From CAMAXB01 sp964476565 (lineage in GTDB: Bacteria; Verrucomicrobiota; Verrucomicrobiia; Opitutales; Opitutaceae), in the NCBI GenBank assembly GCA_964476565.1, contig CAYZBG010000006.1, positions 1 to 64,000 of the forward strand: a stretch of DNA of 64,000 nt. The letters are read 5' to 3'. This document shows positions 33,961 to 46,980 of this stretch, piece by piece; positions within the stretch are counted from its first letter, which is position 1, and the number at the start of each line of letters is the position of its first letter. Under the pieces are notes generated by a model. The model was not told where the DNA came from, did no database searches, and saw only the letters and a program-made list of their open reading frames with translations. Position numbers and translations under genes: made by a program.

Positions 33961-35049
33961 TCAGGAAGCGAAGAGATCGAGTTGCGTGCCGCCCGGCCGG
34001 CGGAAATGCGCCGTGGACAGCTCCCCGCGGCCCTGGTTGAGGCCGAGACGGCGGGTCATGACGTGGAACAGCTCGCGGATCTGATCGGCGAAGATGCCCT
34101 CGCCCCGCATGCGGCGGCCCCAGTCGCTGACGTTGAGCTCGCCGCCGCGCAGGGCGCGCACGCGATCGAGCACCCGCGCCTTCTTACCTGGGGCATGCTC
34201 GTCGAGCCAGGCGAAGAAGACATCCTTCACGGTATAGGGCAGGCGGAGCACGACGTAGCCCGCGTGGCTCGCGCCGGCGGCGGCCGCGGCCTCGAGCAGG
34301 GCAGGCAACTCGTGGTCGGTGAGTCCGGGAATAACGGGCGCCACGATCACGCCGACCGGAATGCCGGCGTCGGCGAGGGCCCGCAGAGCGCGCAGGCGAT
34401 GGGCGGGCCTCGAGGCGCGGGGCTCGAGGCGGCCGGCGAGGTCGGCGTCGAGCGTGGTGAGCGTGAGGTAGACCGACACGCCCTGCCATGGGACGAACGT
34501 GCGCAACACGTCGATGTCGCGCGTGACCAGGTGGTTCTTGGTGACGATACCGACGGGATTGCGGAACTCCGCCAGCACCTCGAGGCAGGCGCGGGTCAGC
34601 CGGAAATGGCGTTCGCACGGCTGGTAGCAATCGGTCACGCCGCTGAACGCCACCAGCTGGGGTTTCCAGCCCGGCGCCGCGAGTTCGCGGCGCAGCAGTG
34701 CCGGTGCGCGCCGCTTGACCAGGATCTTGGTTTCGAAATCGAGACCGCTGTTCCAGCCGAGGTAGTCATGATACGGCCGCGCGTAGCAGTAGGCGCAGCC
34801 ATGTTCGCAGCCGCGGTAGACATTCACGCCGGCGGAGTAGGGGATGTCCGGGCTCTCGTTGTAGGTGATGATCGTTTCGCTCGCGTCCTCGTAGAATACC
34901 GTGCGCGGATCGGGTTGCTCCGCCGGATCAAATTCCGGCCCGAGGTCGGCGTCCGGATCGGGCACGACGTGCAGCCGCTCGAACCGGTTCGGCGGCTGCA
35001 GGCTCGTGCCGCGACCGGGCGCAGAGGCGGGTCGGGGTGGCGTCGACAT
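33961..35049 (-). CDS. Radical SAM protein, PA0069/SplB-related
   Basis: 362 residues from ATG 35049; an open frame continues far upstream but that part is antisense to the TPR gene. The iron-sulfur motif is 'GCEHGCAYCYARPYH' (C81, C85, C88, spacing C-x3-C-x2-C). Also seen: 'FETKILVKRRAPALLRREL', 'SGVTDCYQPCERHFRLTR', 'VGIVTKNHLVTRDIDVL', 'VSVYLTLTTLD'. These are typical of the PA0069 family, related to spore photoproduct lyase. The reaction is unknown. Paired with SRAP, a DNA lesion role is plausible. The C-terminus 'GGTQLDLF' resembles a sliding-clamp binding motif (QLDLF). Confidence 0.88.
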   Translation of the reverse strand: MSTPPRPASAPGRGTSLQPPNRFERLHVVPDPDADLGPEFDPAEQPDPRTVFYEDASETIITYNESPDIPYSAGVNVYRGCEHGCAYCYARPYHDYLGWNSGLDFETKILVKRRAPALLRRELAAPGWKPQLVAFSGVTDCYQPCERHFRLTRACLEVLAEFRNPVGIVTKNHLVTRDIDVLRTFVPWQGVSVYLTLTTLDADLAGRLEPRASRPAHRLRALRALADAGIPVGVIVAPVIPGLTDHELPALLEAAAAAGASHAGYVVLRLPYTVKDVFFAWLDEHAPGKKARVLDRVRALRGGELNVSDWGRRMRGEGIFADQIRELFHVMTRRLGLNQGRGELSTAHFRRPGGTQLDLFAS

Positions 35050-35184
35050 ACCCTGACCTTGTCCGGCGTCCGCAGGCGCGCAACCTCCGGGCGGCCTTGC
35101 CAGCGGGCCGGCGGCGCGCTGACTGTGTTCGTCTCCACCCGCCGCGGGGCACTTTGCCCGGCCGGTCGGGTCGTTTACGTCGTC

Positions 35185-36033
35185 ATGCGCCCTTTGCTCG
35201 TCCGCCTTCTGTGTGTCCTCGTCGTCCTCGCCGGTCCCTTGTCCGCCCAGGAGACCAAGGCTCAGCGCGACCTCAAGGCCCTGGTGGAGCGGCAGAAAAC
35301 CCTGCTGGCGCGGGCCGAGCGGGCGGACAACGAGGCCGCGATCGAGGACGTGCGCCCCCTCCTGCAGCAACTGGTTTTCGACTACGAGCGCTACTTGCGC
35401 GACTTCCCCGACGAGGCGGCCGCCTACGCCAGTTATGCGCTGCTGCTGGGCAATCCCCTGATCGACGAGCGCAAGCGCGCCTTCGCCCTGCTCGTGAAGG
35501 CCAATCAACTCGACCGCAACCTGCCCCTGGTGAAGAACCAGATCGGCAAGATCCTCGCCGAGGAAGGCCGGCCCCTGCAGGCGCTGCCGTACTTCCTCGC
35601 CGCGGTGGAACTCGAGCCGAAGGAGCCGCTCTATCATTACCAGATCGGCACCCTTGTCACCGAGGCGCGCGACGATTTCCTCAAGAGCGGGGAGTGGACG
35701 CGCGAAGGTTTGGACAAGGCCATGCTCAACGCCTTCGACCAGGCGCGCACCCATGCGCCCGACAACCTGTTCTACGCTTATCGCTACTGTGAGGCGTTCT
35801 ACGATCTGGCCGCGCCGGACTGGGACCGGGCCTTCGCGGAGTGGCTGGCGCTCGAGGCGCGGCTGACCAAGCCCGTGGAGGTGCAGACCGTGCGCCTGCA
35901 CCAGGCCAACGTGCGCCTTCGCCAGGGCCGCCCCGCCGACGCGCAGGCCCTGCTCGCCACCGTCACCGAATCCGTGCTTGAGGCCCAGAAGCAAAAGCTG
36001 GTTGCGCAACTGACGGTCCCCGCCGACAAGTAG
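35185..36033 (+). CDS. Secreted/periplasmic TPR protein
   Basis: 282 residues from ATG 35185, with signal peptide 'LLVRLLCVLVVLAGPLSAQ'. A coiled-coil-like stretch ('ETKAQRDLKALVERQKTLLA') is followed by four to five TPR-like helical hairpins ('AYASYALLLGNPLIDERKRA', 'NQIGKILAEEGRPLQALPYF', 'AAVELEPKEPLYHYQIGTLV'). Such repeats mediate protein contacts. No function assigned. It is divergent from the radical SAM gene and five bases upstream of the M50 protease gene. Confidence 0.75.
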   Translation: MRPLLVRLLCVLVVLAGPLSAQETKAQRDLKALVERQKTLLARAERADNEAAIEDVRPLLQQLVFDYERYLRDFPDEAAAYASYALLLGNPLIDERKRAFALLVKANQLDRNLPLVKNQIGKILAEEGRPLQALPYFLAAVELEPKEPLYHYQIGTLVTEARDDFLKSGEWTREGLDKAMLNAFDQARTHAPDNLFYAYRYCEAFYDLAAPDWDRAFAEWLALEARLTKPVEVQTVRLHQANVRLRQGRPADAQALLATVTESVLEAQKQKLVAQLTVPADK

Positions 36034-36038
36034 CGCCT

Positions 36039-36695
36039 ATGGATTTTCTCGGCATCGGGCCTGACGAGCTGCGCAAGGGCCTCATCCTCTACATCGTTCT
36101 GGTCGCGAGCCTGAGCGTGCATGAATGGGCGCACGCGTTCACCGCCGACCGTTTGGGCGACGATACGCCGCGGCTGCAGGGTAGGGTTACCCTCAACCCG
36201 ATCGTGCACATGGATCTGCTCGGCACGGTGATCTTTCCGCTGCTCTGCATCTTCGTCTTCAAGGGCGGCTTCTTTTTCGGTTGGGCGAAACCGGTCTTGG
36301 TCAATATCTCCAACTTCGAACACCGCCGGCGCGATCACATCCTGGTGACCCTCGCCGGCCCAGGCTCAAATTTGGTCCTCGCGCTCATCGCCGCGATCGT
36401 GGGCGGACTCGTCTACGGCCTCGACCCCAAGACGCCCGAGCTCTTCCTCCTGGTGATCGGCCTGAACGTCGTGCTGGCCGTGTTCAACATGATCCCCATT
36501 CCGCCGCTCGATGGCGGACAAATCATGCGTTACGTCGTCGGAATGAGTGAGGAGACGTTCTTCAACCTCGCGCGCTGGGGGTTCCTGATCCTGCTGGTGG
36601 CCATCAACCTTCCGCCCGTGCGCGCAGTCCTCGGCTTTGTGATCGATCTGGTGCAAACCCCCTTCCTGCTCGTCTACGGCCTCATCGCCACATGA
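36039..36695 (+). CDS. Site-2 protease-like M50 metallopeptidase
   Basis: 218 residues. The zinc site H28-E-W-A-H32 lies in the first membrane helix and 'NMIPIPPLDGG' supplies the conserved N-x-x-P-x-P-x-L-D-G-G motif with the third ligand. Four to five membrane segments and 'GWAKPVLVNISNF' place it in the compact rhomboid-sized S2P branch without PDZ or CBS domains. These enzymes cut substrates inside the membrane; targets of this subgroup are mostly unknown. Overlaps prmB by four bases. Confidence 0.9.
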   Translation: MDFLGIGPDELRKGLILYIVLVASLSVHEWAHAFTADRLGDDTPRLQGRVTLNPIVHMDLLGTVIFPLLCIFVFKGGFFFGWAKPVLVNISNFEHRRRDHILVTLAGPGSNLVLALIAAIVGGLVYGLDPKTPELFLLVIGLNVVLAVFNMIPIPPLDGGQIMRYVVGMSEETFFNLARWGFLILLVAINLPPVRAVLGFVIDLVQTPFLLVYGLIAT

Positions 36696-37627
36696 AGCCC
36701 CGCCGCGCCCCGCGTTCCTCGCTCGCGGCGCTGCCGGTGACGTCGCAGCTCGCGACCCTGCGTGCGTGGCTGGCGTTCGCGGAAAAGGTTTACCACGACG
36801 CTGGCCTGGTGCTCGGCCAGGTGGCGACGAACGCCCACGATGAGGCGCTCTATCTGTTCCTGCGCACCCTCGACTGGCCGCTCGACAGCGATCCGGCCGT
36901 GCTCGACCGCGCCCTCGCGCCGGCGCAGCGCATCGCCTTGCGCGAGGTGCTGACGAAGCGGGCCGTCGACCGCATCCCCGCCGCCTACCTCACCCGCGAG
37001 GCCTTCCTCGGCGAACACCGATTCTACGTCGATGAGCGCGTCATCATTCCGCGCAGCTATTTCCTCGAGCTCATCCCGACCTTGCCCGCCTACCTGCCGT
37101 CCGGCCTGACCGTCCGGCGTGCGGTCGACGTGTGTACCGGCTCGGGCTGCCTGGCGATCCTGCTCGCCCACCAGTTCCCAGAGGCGAAAGTCGACGCCAT
37201 TGACCTGTCGCCCGCCGCCCTCGAGGTCGCCGCGATCAACGTCAAGGCGCACGGGCTGCAGCGGCGGGTGAAACGGTTCGAGAGCGATGTCTTCGCGAGC
37301 GTGCCTCTGGCAACCTACGACGTGATCCTCAGCAATCCGCCCTACGAGCCCTCGGCCCTCTGCGACGACCTGCCGGTGGAGTTTCAGCGCGAGCCGCGCA
37401 TGGCGCTCGACGGCGGACGGGACGGACTCGACATCATCCGCCGCCTCCTGCGCGAGGGCCGCGACCGGATGGCACCCCATGGCATCATGGTCATCGAGGT
37501 CGGAGCGCTGCAGCCAGCGATGAACCGGGAGTTTCGCGCGTTGAAGCCGCAGTGGCTGCCCACCGAGGACGGAAGCAACAGCGTGTGCCTCATCCGGGCC
37601 GATCGACTGCGGGCGTGGACAGGTTGA
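36692..37627 (+). CDS. prmB: Ribosomal protein L3 glutamine N5-methyltransferase
   Basis: 311 residues. SAM motif 'AVDVCTGSGCLAILLAHQFP' and the catalytic N-P-P-Y at 215-218 ('ILSNPPYEPSALCDDLP') define the HemK/PrmB family. The N-terminal 'RIPAAYLTREAFLGEHRFYV' and 'DERVIIPRSYFLELIP' favour PrmB over PrmC, which methylates release factors. It methylates a glutamine of L3 (or of a related substrate). ATG 36692 overlaps the M50 stop. Confidence 0.88.
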   Translation: MKPRRAPRSSLAALPVTSQLATLRAWLAFAEKVYHDAGLVLGQVATNAHDEALYLFLRTLDWPLDSDPAVLDRALAPAQRIALREVLTKRAVDRIPAAYLTREAFLGEHRFYVDERVIIPRSYFLELIPTLPAYLPSGLTVRRAVDVCTGSGCLAILLAHQFPEAKVDAIDLSPAALEVAAINVKAHGLQRRVKRFESDVFASVPLATYDVILSNPPYEPSALCDDLPVEFQREPRMALDGGRDGLDIIRRLLREGRDRMAPHGIMVIEVGALQPAMNREFRALKPQWLPTEDGSNSVCLIRADRLRAWTG

Positions 37628-37656
37628 AGCTGCGGCTCCCTCCGGCTCGTTCTCTT

Positions 37657-37690
37657 TCTCGAATCGATCGGCAGGAAAACGATTACGAGA
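37657..37690. repeat. Hairpin, possible interspersed palindrome
   Basis: Arms TCTCGAATCG (37657-37666) and CGATTACGAGA (37680-37690) pair over ten positions with one bulged A, around a 13-base loop. It lies in the 141-base gap after prmB. No T-run follows, so an interspersed palindromic element is as likely as a terminator. Confidence 0.35.
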
Positions 37691-37768
37691 ACCAGAGCGA
37701 TTTCAGCACGGTTGTGCGCAGGTGCCGTTGCCTTTCCCCCGCTTCGCGCAGACGGTTCCGGTCCGACC

Positions 37769-39916
37769 ATGCCGAACGCCCTCGCGAACGAAGCCTCACC
37801 GTACCTGCGCCAGCACGCTGACAACCCGGTGGACTGGCTGCCCTGGGGCGAGGACGCCTTCGCCCGGGCGCGCGCCGAACAGAAACCCGTCTTCCTGAGC
37901 ATCGGGTACGCGACCTGTCACTGGTGCCATGTCATGGCCCACGAATCCTTCGAGGACCCGGCGGTCGCGGACCTGCTTAACGCGCACTTCGTCGCCATCA
38001 AGGTCGACCGCGAGGAGCGGCCCGACGTGGATCGCGTGTACATGGCCTATGTGCAGGCACGGACCGGACATGGCGGGTGGCCGCTTAACGTCTGGCTGAC
38101 GCCCGACCTGAAACCCTTCTTTGGCGGCACCTATTTCCCGCCGGAGGATCGTGCCGGCCGGGCCGGATTCGCGTCCGTCCTTCGTGCCATCGTGCAGGGC
38201 TGGGCCGGTGAACGCGAGGCGCTCGTCGCCGAGGCTGACCGGGTGCTCGGCCTCCTGCGCGCGCGGCAGGCCGAGGGCCTCGGCGCCACCCCCGCGGCGG
38301 CGGACGAGGATCTGACCGAGGCGGCCGGCGACGCCTTCGAGAAGGCTTACCAGTATTTGTACGAAAACTACGATGCGACGCACGGCGGGTTCGGCGGCGC
38401 CCCTAAGTTTCCCCGCTCGTCGAACCTCCACTTTCTCTTCCGCTGCGCGGTGATTCAGGGACTGGACAGCGAGACCGGCCGCGAGGCGGTCCAGATGGCC
38501 GCCGACACGGTGGCGGCGTTGGCGCGGGGCGGCATCCATGATCATGTCGGCGGTGGTTTTCACCGCTACGCGGTCGATGAGACCTGGTTCGTGCCGCATT
38601 TCGAGAAGATGCTCTACGATCAGGCGCAGATCGCGGTGAACGCGCTCGACGCCCACCTCTACACGGGCCGCGATGCCTTCGCGTGGCTGGCGCGCGATGT
38701 CTTCGACTACGTGCTGCGCGACCTCGCCGCTCCGGCGGGCGGATTCTACTCCGCGGAGGATGCCGATTCGCCCCGGGCCGACGGCGCCGGGGCCGCCGAA
38801 GGGGCATTCTATGTCTGGACGGAGGCCGAGCTGCGCGCGGTGCTGCACACAGAGGCGGAGCTGGTCATCCGGCATTTCGGGGTGCTGCCCGAGGGCAACG
38901 TGCCGCCCGCGCTCGATCCCCACGGCGAGTTTAAGGGCACGAACATCCTTCGGCAAAAGGCGTCGCTGCTCGACACGGCGGCCGCGCTCGGCCTCGTCCC
39001 GGAGGATGCCGCGCTCCGGCTGTCTGCGGCCCTTGAACGGCTCCGTGCGGTGCGGGCGCAGCGCCCGCGTCCCCTGCGCGACGACAAGATCATCGCGGCG
39101 TGGAACGGCATGATGATCGGTGCGCTCGCGCGCGGCGCGGCGAGCCCGGCCGCCTGCCTGGCCGACAAGCAGCCTTTTTATCGCGACGCTGCCGAGCGGG
39201 CCGCCGCCTTCCTCGAGGCCGAGGCGTACGATCCTGTCCGGGGCGTGCTCTACCGTACGCCGCGCGGCACGCGCGGAGCGCCGGAGGCCTTTGCGGAGGA
39301 TTACGCGGCGCTGATCGGCGGTCTGCTCGATCTGTACGAGGCGACCTGGACGCCCCGCTGGCTGCTCTGGGCGGAGCGGTTGCAGCGGACGATGGATGCG
39401 ATCTTTTGGGATGAGGCGGACGGGGGCTATTTCAACACCCCGGCCGGGGACACCGCACTCGTCCTGCGATTGAAGGACGACTACGACGGGGCCGAGCCCG
39501 CCGCCAATTCGCTCGCGGTCGCGAACCTGCTGCGTTTGTCCGGCGCGTTGCACGACGACGCCCGGCGTACGCGGGCGCTCCGGACGCTGGCGGCCTTCCG
39601 CACCCGCTGGACCACGGTACCCCAGGCGTTGCCGGAAATGCTGACCGGCCTGGAGCGGGCCCTCGAGGCTCCTCGGCAAATCGTGCTGGCGGGCGAACCG
39701 GGTGCTCCGGATTTCGAGGCGTTGGTGGTGGAAATCCGGGCCCGTCCCGGTCGTCGCCGTACGGTGGTCGCCGCGCGGCCCGGACTGGTGGAACGCGCGC
39801 CGTGGCTGGCGGGCATGAGGCCGGTCGGAGGGAAGGCGGCGGCGTATGTGTGTGAACACTACACCTGCCGGGCGCCGGTCACCTCGCCCCTGGCTTTGTG
39901 CGAACAACTTGCGTAA
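37769..39916 (+). CDS. Thioredoxin-domain protein (DUF255, YyaL/SPATA20 family)
   Basis: 715 residues from ATG 37769, where 'NALANEASPYLRQHADNPVDW' gives the exact family N-terminus. The thioredoxin-like domain has 'GYATCHWCHVMAHESF' (C50-H-W-C53). The rest is an (alpha/alpha)6-barrel-like region ('GGIHDHVGGGFHRYAVDETW', 'PHFEKMLYDQAQ', 'GGFYSAEDADSP', 'DDKIIAAWNGMMIGALARGA') resembling N-acylglucosamine epimerases and GH88-type barrels. The biochemical role of the family is unresolved. Followed by a terminator-like hairpin. Confidence 0.93.
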   Translation: MPNALANEASPYLRQHADNPVDWLPWGEDAFARARAEQKPVFLSIGYATCHWCHVMAHESFEDPAVADLLNAHFVAIKVDREERPDVDRVYMAYVQARTGHGGWPLNVWLTPDLKPFFGGTYFPPEDRAGRAGFASVLRAIVQGWAGEREALVAEADRVLGLLRARQAEGLGATPAAADEDLTEAAGDAFEKAYQYLYENYDATHGGFGGAPKFPRSSNLHFLFRCAVIQGLDSETGREAVQMAADTVAALARGGIHDHVGGGFHRYAVDETWFVPHFEKMLYDQAQIAVNALDAHLYTGRDAFAWLARDVFDYVLRDLAAPAGGFYSAEDADSPRADGAGAAEGAFYVWTEAELRAVLHTEAELVIRHFGVLPEGNVPPALDPHGEFKGTNILRQKASLLDTAAALGLVPEDAALRLSAALERLRAVRAQRPRPLRDDKIIAAWNGMMIGALARGAASPAACLADKQPFYRDAAERAAAFLEAEAYDPVRGVLYRTPRGTRGAPEAFAEDYAALIGGLLDLYEATWTPRWLLWAERLQRTMDAIFWDEADGGYFNTPAGDTALVLRLKDDYDGAEPAANSLAVANLLRLSGALHDDARRTRALRTLAAFRTRWTTVPQALPEMLTGLERALEAPRQIVLAGEPGAPDFEALVVEIRARPGRRRTVVAARPGLVERAPWLAGMRPVGGKAAAYVCEHYTCRAPVTSPLALCEQLA

Positions 39917-39920
39917 GCGA

Positions 39921-39949
39921 CCCCGGCGGTGCGGTTTGCCGGGGATTTT
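39921..39949 (+). terminator. Rho-independent-like terminator after the DUF255 gene
   Basis: Perfect 7-bp stem CCCCGGC (39921-39927) and GCCGGGG (39938-39944), followed by ATTTT. It starts five bases after the stop codon. The T-tract is short but the placement is right. Confidence 0.65.
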
Positions 39950-40093
39950 ACACCTTTCTGACAGTTTCGACCTTCTCTCACCGTCGCCCGGGCCGATGCT
40001 GAGGGGAATCTTGCGGAAAGCAGGGTCGGAACGCGATTTCTGTCTCGGAAACGAACTCGCCAACGACGTCACCCTTTGCGAGTTATAACCGAG

Positions 40094-44127
<4,034 letters not shown>

Positions 44128-44131
<4 letters not shown>

Positions 44132-46089
44132 GCGGAGCTGATCAAGCGCCGGCGTGGCGCGTCATGCTCGTCGACGAGCGCACCGTGCTGTTGCCGGTGT
44201 TGCGCGCCGTCCCCGGCCTCCAGCTCGACCACGTGCTCGACGAGGAAGCGCTCCGGCTCGAGCCGTGGGGCTCCCAACCCGCGGCCGTGGTGTTGGTGCG
44301 CCGCTCCGCCCGGGCCGATGCCGAGATCGGCCGGATGGCCGGTCTGCGCAATGCCGGGTGCACCGCCGGATTTTTGTTCGTCACCGAGAAGCCGGACGAC
44401 GCCTTTGCTGAGGCCGTGATCTCGGCCGGTGCGGTGGATTGCGTGGCGGAGGCCGACCTCACGCCGGCGCTCTTCCGCCGCATGCTGCGTCTCGTCGAAG
44501 CGGCGCGGCACGGCGGCGGTCCCGGCTTTGAACGGCTCAGTGCCCAGATCATGGCGAACCTCACCCATGAGGTGCGCACACCGATGAACGGCCTCATTGG
44601 CATGACAGGCCTTTTGCTGGAGGGCTCGCTGGCCCCGACCCAGCGCGACCTGGCGCTGGCGGTGCAAAAGAGCGCGGAGGCCCTGATGCGTGTGCTCGGG
44701 GATCTGTTGGATTTCTCCGTGATCGAATCCGGACGGCTGCGGCTCTACGAAACCGACTTCGATCTGCGGGAACTGCTCGTCGAGGTGATCAACGCCCACC
44801 GCGAACGCGCCGAGGCGAAAGGCATCACCTTGCGGGTCGAGTTTCCCGACGGGTTGCCCGACCGCATGCATGCCGATGCAGCGCGCCTGCGCCAGGTACT
44901 GGCCAACCTGATCGACAATGCGATCAAGTTCACCCCGCATGGCGATGTCTGCGTGCGCGCCTCGACGTCCACCACGGCCGACGTGGTGCGGCTGATGCGC
45001 GTGGCCGTGACCGACTCCGGGATCGGCATCTCGCGCGCGACGCAGGCGGAGCTGTTCAAGCCCTTCATGCAGGCGGATGTGAGCAACACGCGCCGCCACG
45101 GCGGCATGGGACTGGGGCTGGCCGTGGCCCGCCGGCTCGTGGAACACATGGGCGGCCGCATCGGCGTCGAGACCCAGCCGGGCGAGGGTGCCACCTTCTG
45201 GATCGAACTACCGCTCGTTGCCGGCGGTGAGGTCGCCGTGCCGCCGCCGGTGCCGGCGCCGGCCGCCCCGGCTCCGGGCGCCTGCCACCTCCTCATCGTC
45301 GACGACAACGGCGCCAACTGCACCACGCTGCAACGCGAGCTCGCGCGGGGCGGGCACAGTTGCGACATCGCCCGAGACGGCTCGTCGGCGTTGTCCATGC
45401 TCGGCTTGCGCCCGTACGACGCGGTTCTGATGGATGCCCAGATGCCGGTGTTGACCGGCATCGAAGCGGCGCGCCGCATTCGCGACGGACGCGTGCCGGG
45501 AGTCAGCGCGCAGATGCCGATCATCGGCATGGTGGCCTACGGGCGTGACGATGACCGGCGGTTGTGTGAGGAGGCGGGCATGGATGCCGTGCTCGAGAAA
45601 CCGCTGGTGCTCGACCGCGTGCAGCCGCTCATCACGCGCATGGGCCTGCCGAGCTCCCTGCGCGGAGGGACCGCCCCGGGCTTCAGTTCGACGGCGTCTC
45701 CTCCGGCCCGGCGCACCCTGGTGTTGGAGGAAACCCAGCTCGAGCACCTGCGCGCCCTGCAGGATGACGAGCAGCCGGAGTTCGTGGCGGAGCTGATCGA
45801 TCTGTTCCTCACCGAGACGCCGCGCCGGCTGAGCGAACTCAGCCTCGCCCTGGGCGCGAGCGACCTCGGCCTCGCCGCACGCACCGCCCACACCGTGAAA
45901 GGTGCAAGCGCAACCTTCGGCGGACGCGAACTGCAGGCGCGTTGCGCCGAGTTGGAGAAACTGGCGTCCGGCGGACGGCTGGCCGAGGCGCGGGCCGCCG
46001 CCCGCGAACTCGAGCGGGCCTACGAGCGGCTTGCCTCGGCCCTCACCCAGCACAAGAGAAGGCGTCTCCTTGAAGATCCTCACCGTTGA
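44128..46089 (+). CDS. Hybrid histidine kinase with receiver and HPt domain
   Basis: 653 residues from ATG 44128. No membrane helices. Residues 10-130 look like a receiver without the catalytic aspartates ('RVMLVDERTVLLPVLRAV'). Then HisKA with H147 ('NLTHEVRTPMNGLIGM'), HATPase ('HGGMGLGLAVARRLVEHMGG'), a full receiver with D436 ('AVLMDAQMPVLTG'), and a C-terminal HPt domain with H588 ('ARTAHTVKGASATFGG'). The HPt could pass phosphate to the response regulator encoded next. Overlaps that gene by 20 bases. Confidence 0.93.
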
Positions 46090-46672
46090 AGACGATCCCG
46101 TGGCGAACCGCGTCCTTGACCAGACGCTGAAGCGCCTCGGGCATGACGTGCTCCCCGCCACCGATGGAGAGCAGGCGCTCGCGCTTCTCGCCCGCGAACA
46201 ACCGCGGGTGGTGGTGAGCGACTGGACCATGCCGCGAATGGATGGACTCGAGCTGTGCCGCCGCATCCGCAGCCGCGCCGGGGCCGACTACGTCTATTTC
46301 ATTCTGCTCACCGGCCGCACGGGCGATCACACCAATCGCGAGGCGGCCGCTGACGCCGGGGTCGACGATTTCCTCACCAAACCGCTCGACCTGACCGAGC
46401 TCTGGATGCGCCTGCGGGTGGCGGAGCGCATCCTGCGTTACGCCACCCAGGTTCGCCAGCTCGAGGCGTTCCTGCCCATCTGTTCGTACTGCAAGAAAGT
46501 CCGCGACGACCAGAATTACTGGCAACAGATCGAGAGCTATATCAACGAGCGCACGGGCACGGATTTCAGCCACTCGGTCTGTCCCGGCTGTTACAGCGCC
46601 GTCGTGCTGCCCGAGATCGAGAAACTCAAAGCCGGCGCTCCGCCCCCTCCTCATGTCCGACGCACGCATTGA
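46070..46672 (+). CDS. Response regulator with C-terminal four-cysteine motif
   Basis: 200 residues from TTG 46070, with GAGAAGG eight bases upstream; the frame gives 'KILTVEDDPVANRVL' from residue 2. Receiver with D51 ('VVVSDWTMPRMDG') and K104 ('FLTKPLDLTEL'). The tail has 'LPICSYCKKVRDDQNYW' (C138, C141) and 'FSHSVCPGCY' (C171, C174), a C-x2-C / C-x2-C arrangement that could bind zinc and is found at the end of many regulators and PAS proteins. No DNA-binding domain, so the output is unknown, perhaps protein binding. Overlaps slyX by 20 bases. Confidence 0.9.
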   Translation: MKILTVEDDPVANRVLDQTLKRLGHDVLPATDGEQALALLAREQPRVVVSDWTMPRMDGLELCRRIRSRAGADYVYFILLTGRTGDHTNREAAADAGVDDFLTKPLDLTELWMRLRVAERILRYATQVRQLEAFLPICSYCKKVRDDQNYWQQIESYINERTGTDFSHSVCPGCYSAVVLPEIEKLKAGAPPPPHVRRTH

Positions 46673-46862
46673 ACGGCTCGAAGAACGGCTCGCCTGGCTG
46701 GAACGCCACGTCGAGGAACAGGACAAGGTGATGCTCGAGCAGGCGGACCACATCGACCGCCTGCGCGCCGAGCTTCGGTTGTTGCGCGAACGGGCCTCGT
46801 CCGGTCAGGCAGCGGCAGGCGACTTCACCGAGCCGACGGACGAGCGTCCGCCGCACTACTGA
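46653..46862 (+). CDS. slyX: SlyX family protein
   Basis: 69 residues, almost entirely a coiled coil ('RIERLEERLAWLERHVEEQ') with the family's C-terminal proline-rich end P-P-H-Y. Function of SlyX is not established. ATG 46653 lies inside the end of the response regulator gene. Last gene of the plus-strand signalling block. Confidence 0.88.
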   Translation: MSDARIERLEERLAWLERHVEEQDKVMLEQADHIDRLRAELRLLRERASSGQAAAGDFTEPTDERPPHY

Positions 46863-46879
46863 GCCCGCGTGCCGGGTGA

Positions 46880-46899
46880 CACCGACATTCCTGTCGGTG
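46880..46899. repeat. Palindrome 1 of a pair between slyX and yhbY
   Basis: Arms CACCGACA and TGTCGGTG, perfect over 8 bp, loop TTCC. Lies between convergent genes and may act as a bidirectional terminator, or be a repetitive extragenic palindrome. Confidence 0.5.
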
Positions 46900-46922
46900 C
46901 CCCGTGAGAAACAACGCGAGCG

Positions 46923-46941
46923 GACAGGCAGGATGCCTGTC
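46923..46941. repeat. Palindrome 2 of a pair between slyX and yhbY
   Basis: Arms GACAGGCA and TGCCTGTC, perfect over 8 bp, loop GGA. Same interval as the previous palindrome, 23 bases further on. Neither is followed by a T-run. I recall similar palindromes as common intergenic repeats in Opitutaceae, but no second copy was noticed in this window. Confidence 0.5.
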
Positions 46942-46980
46942 TCATGCAGCCGTTCGCGCCTCATAGGCGTCGGCCCTACC

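Noticed and set aside
35050..36009. Upstream extension of the radical SAM frame by about 320 codons
   Set aside because: The extension is antisense to the TPR gene. The family N-terminus and the ATG at 35049 are clear.
40084..40089. TATAAC as a -10 box for the first hybrid kinase
   Set aside because: It lies five bases before the ATG, so transcription would start inside the gene, and there is no -35 match at the right distance.
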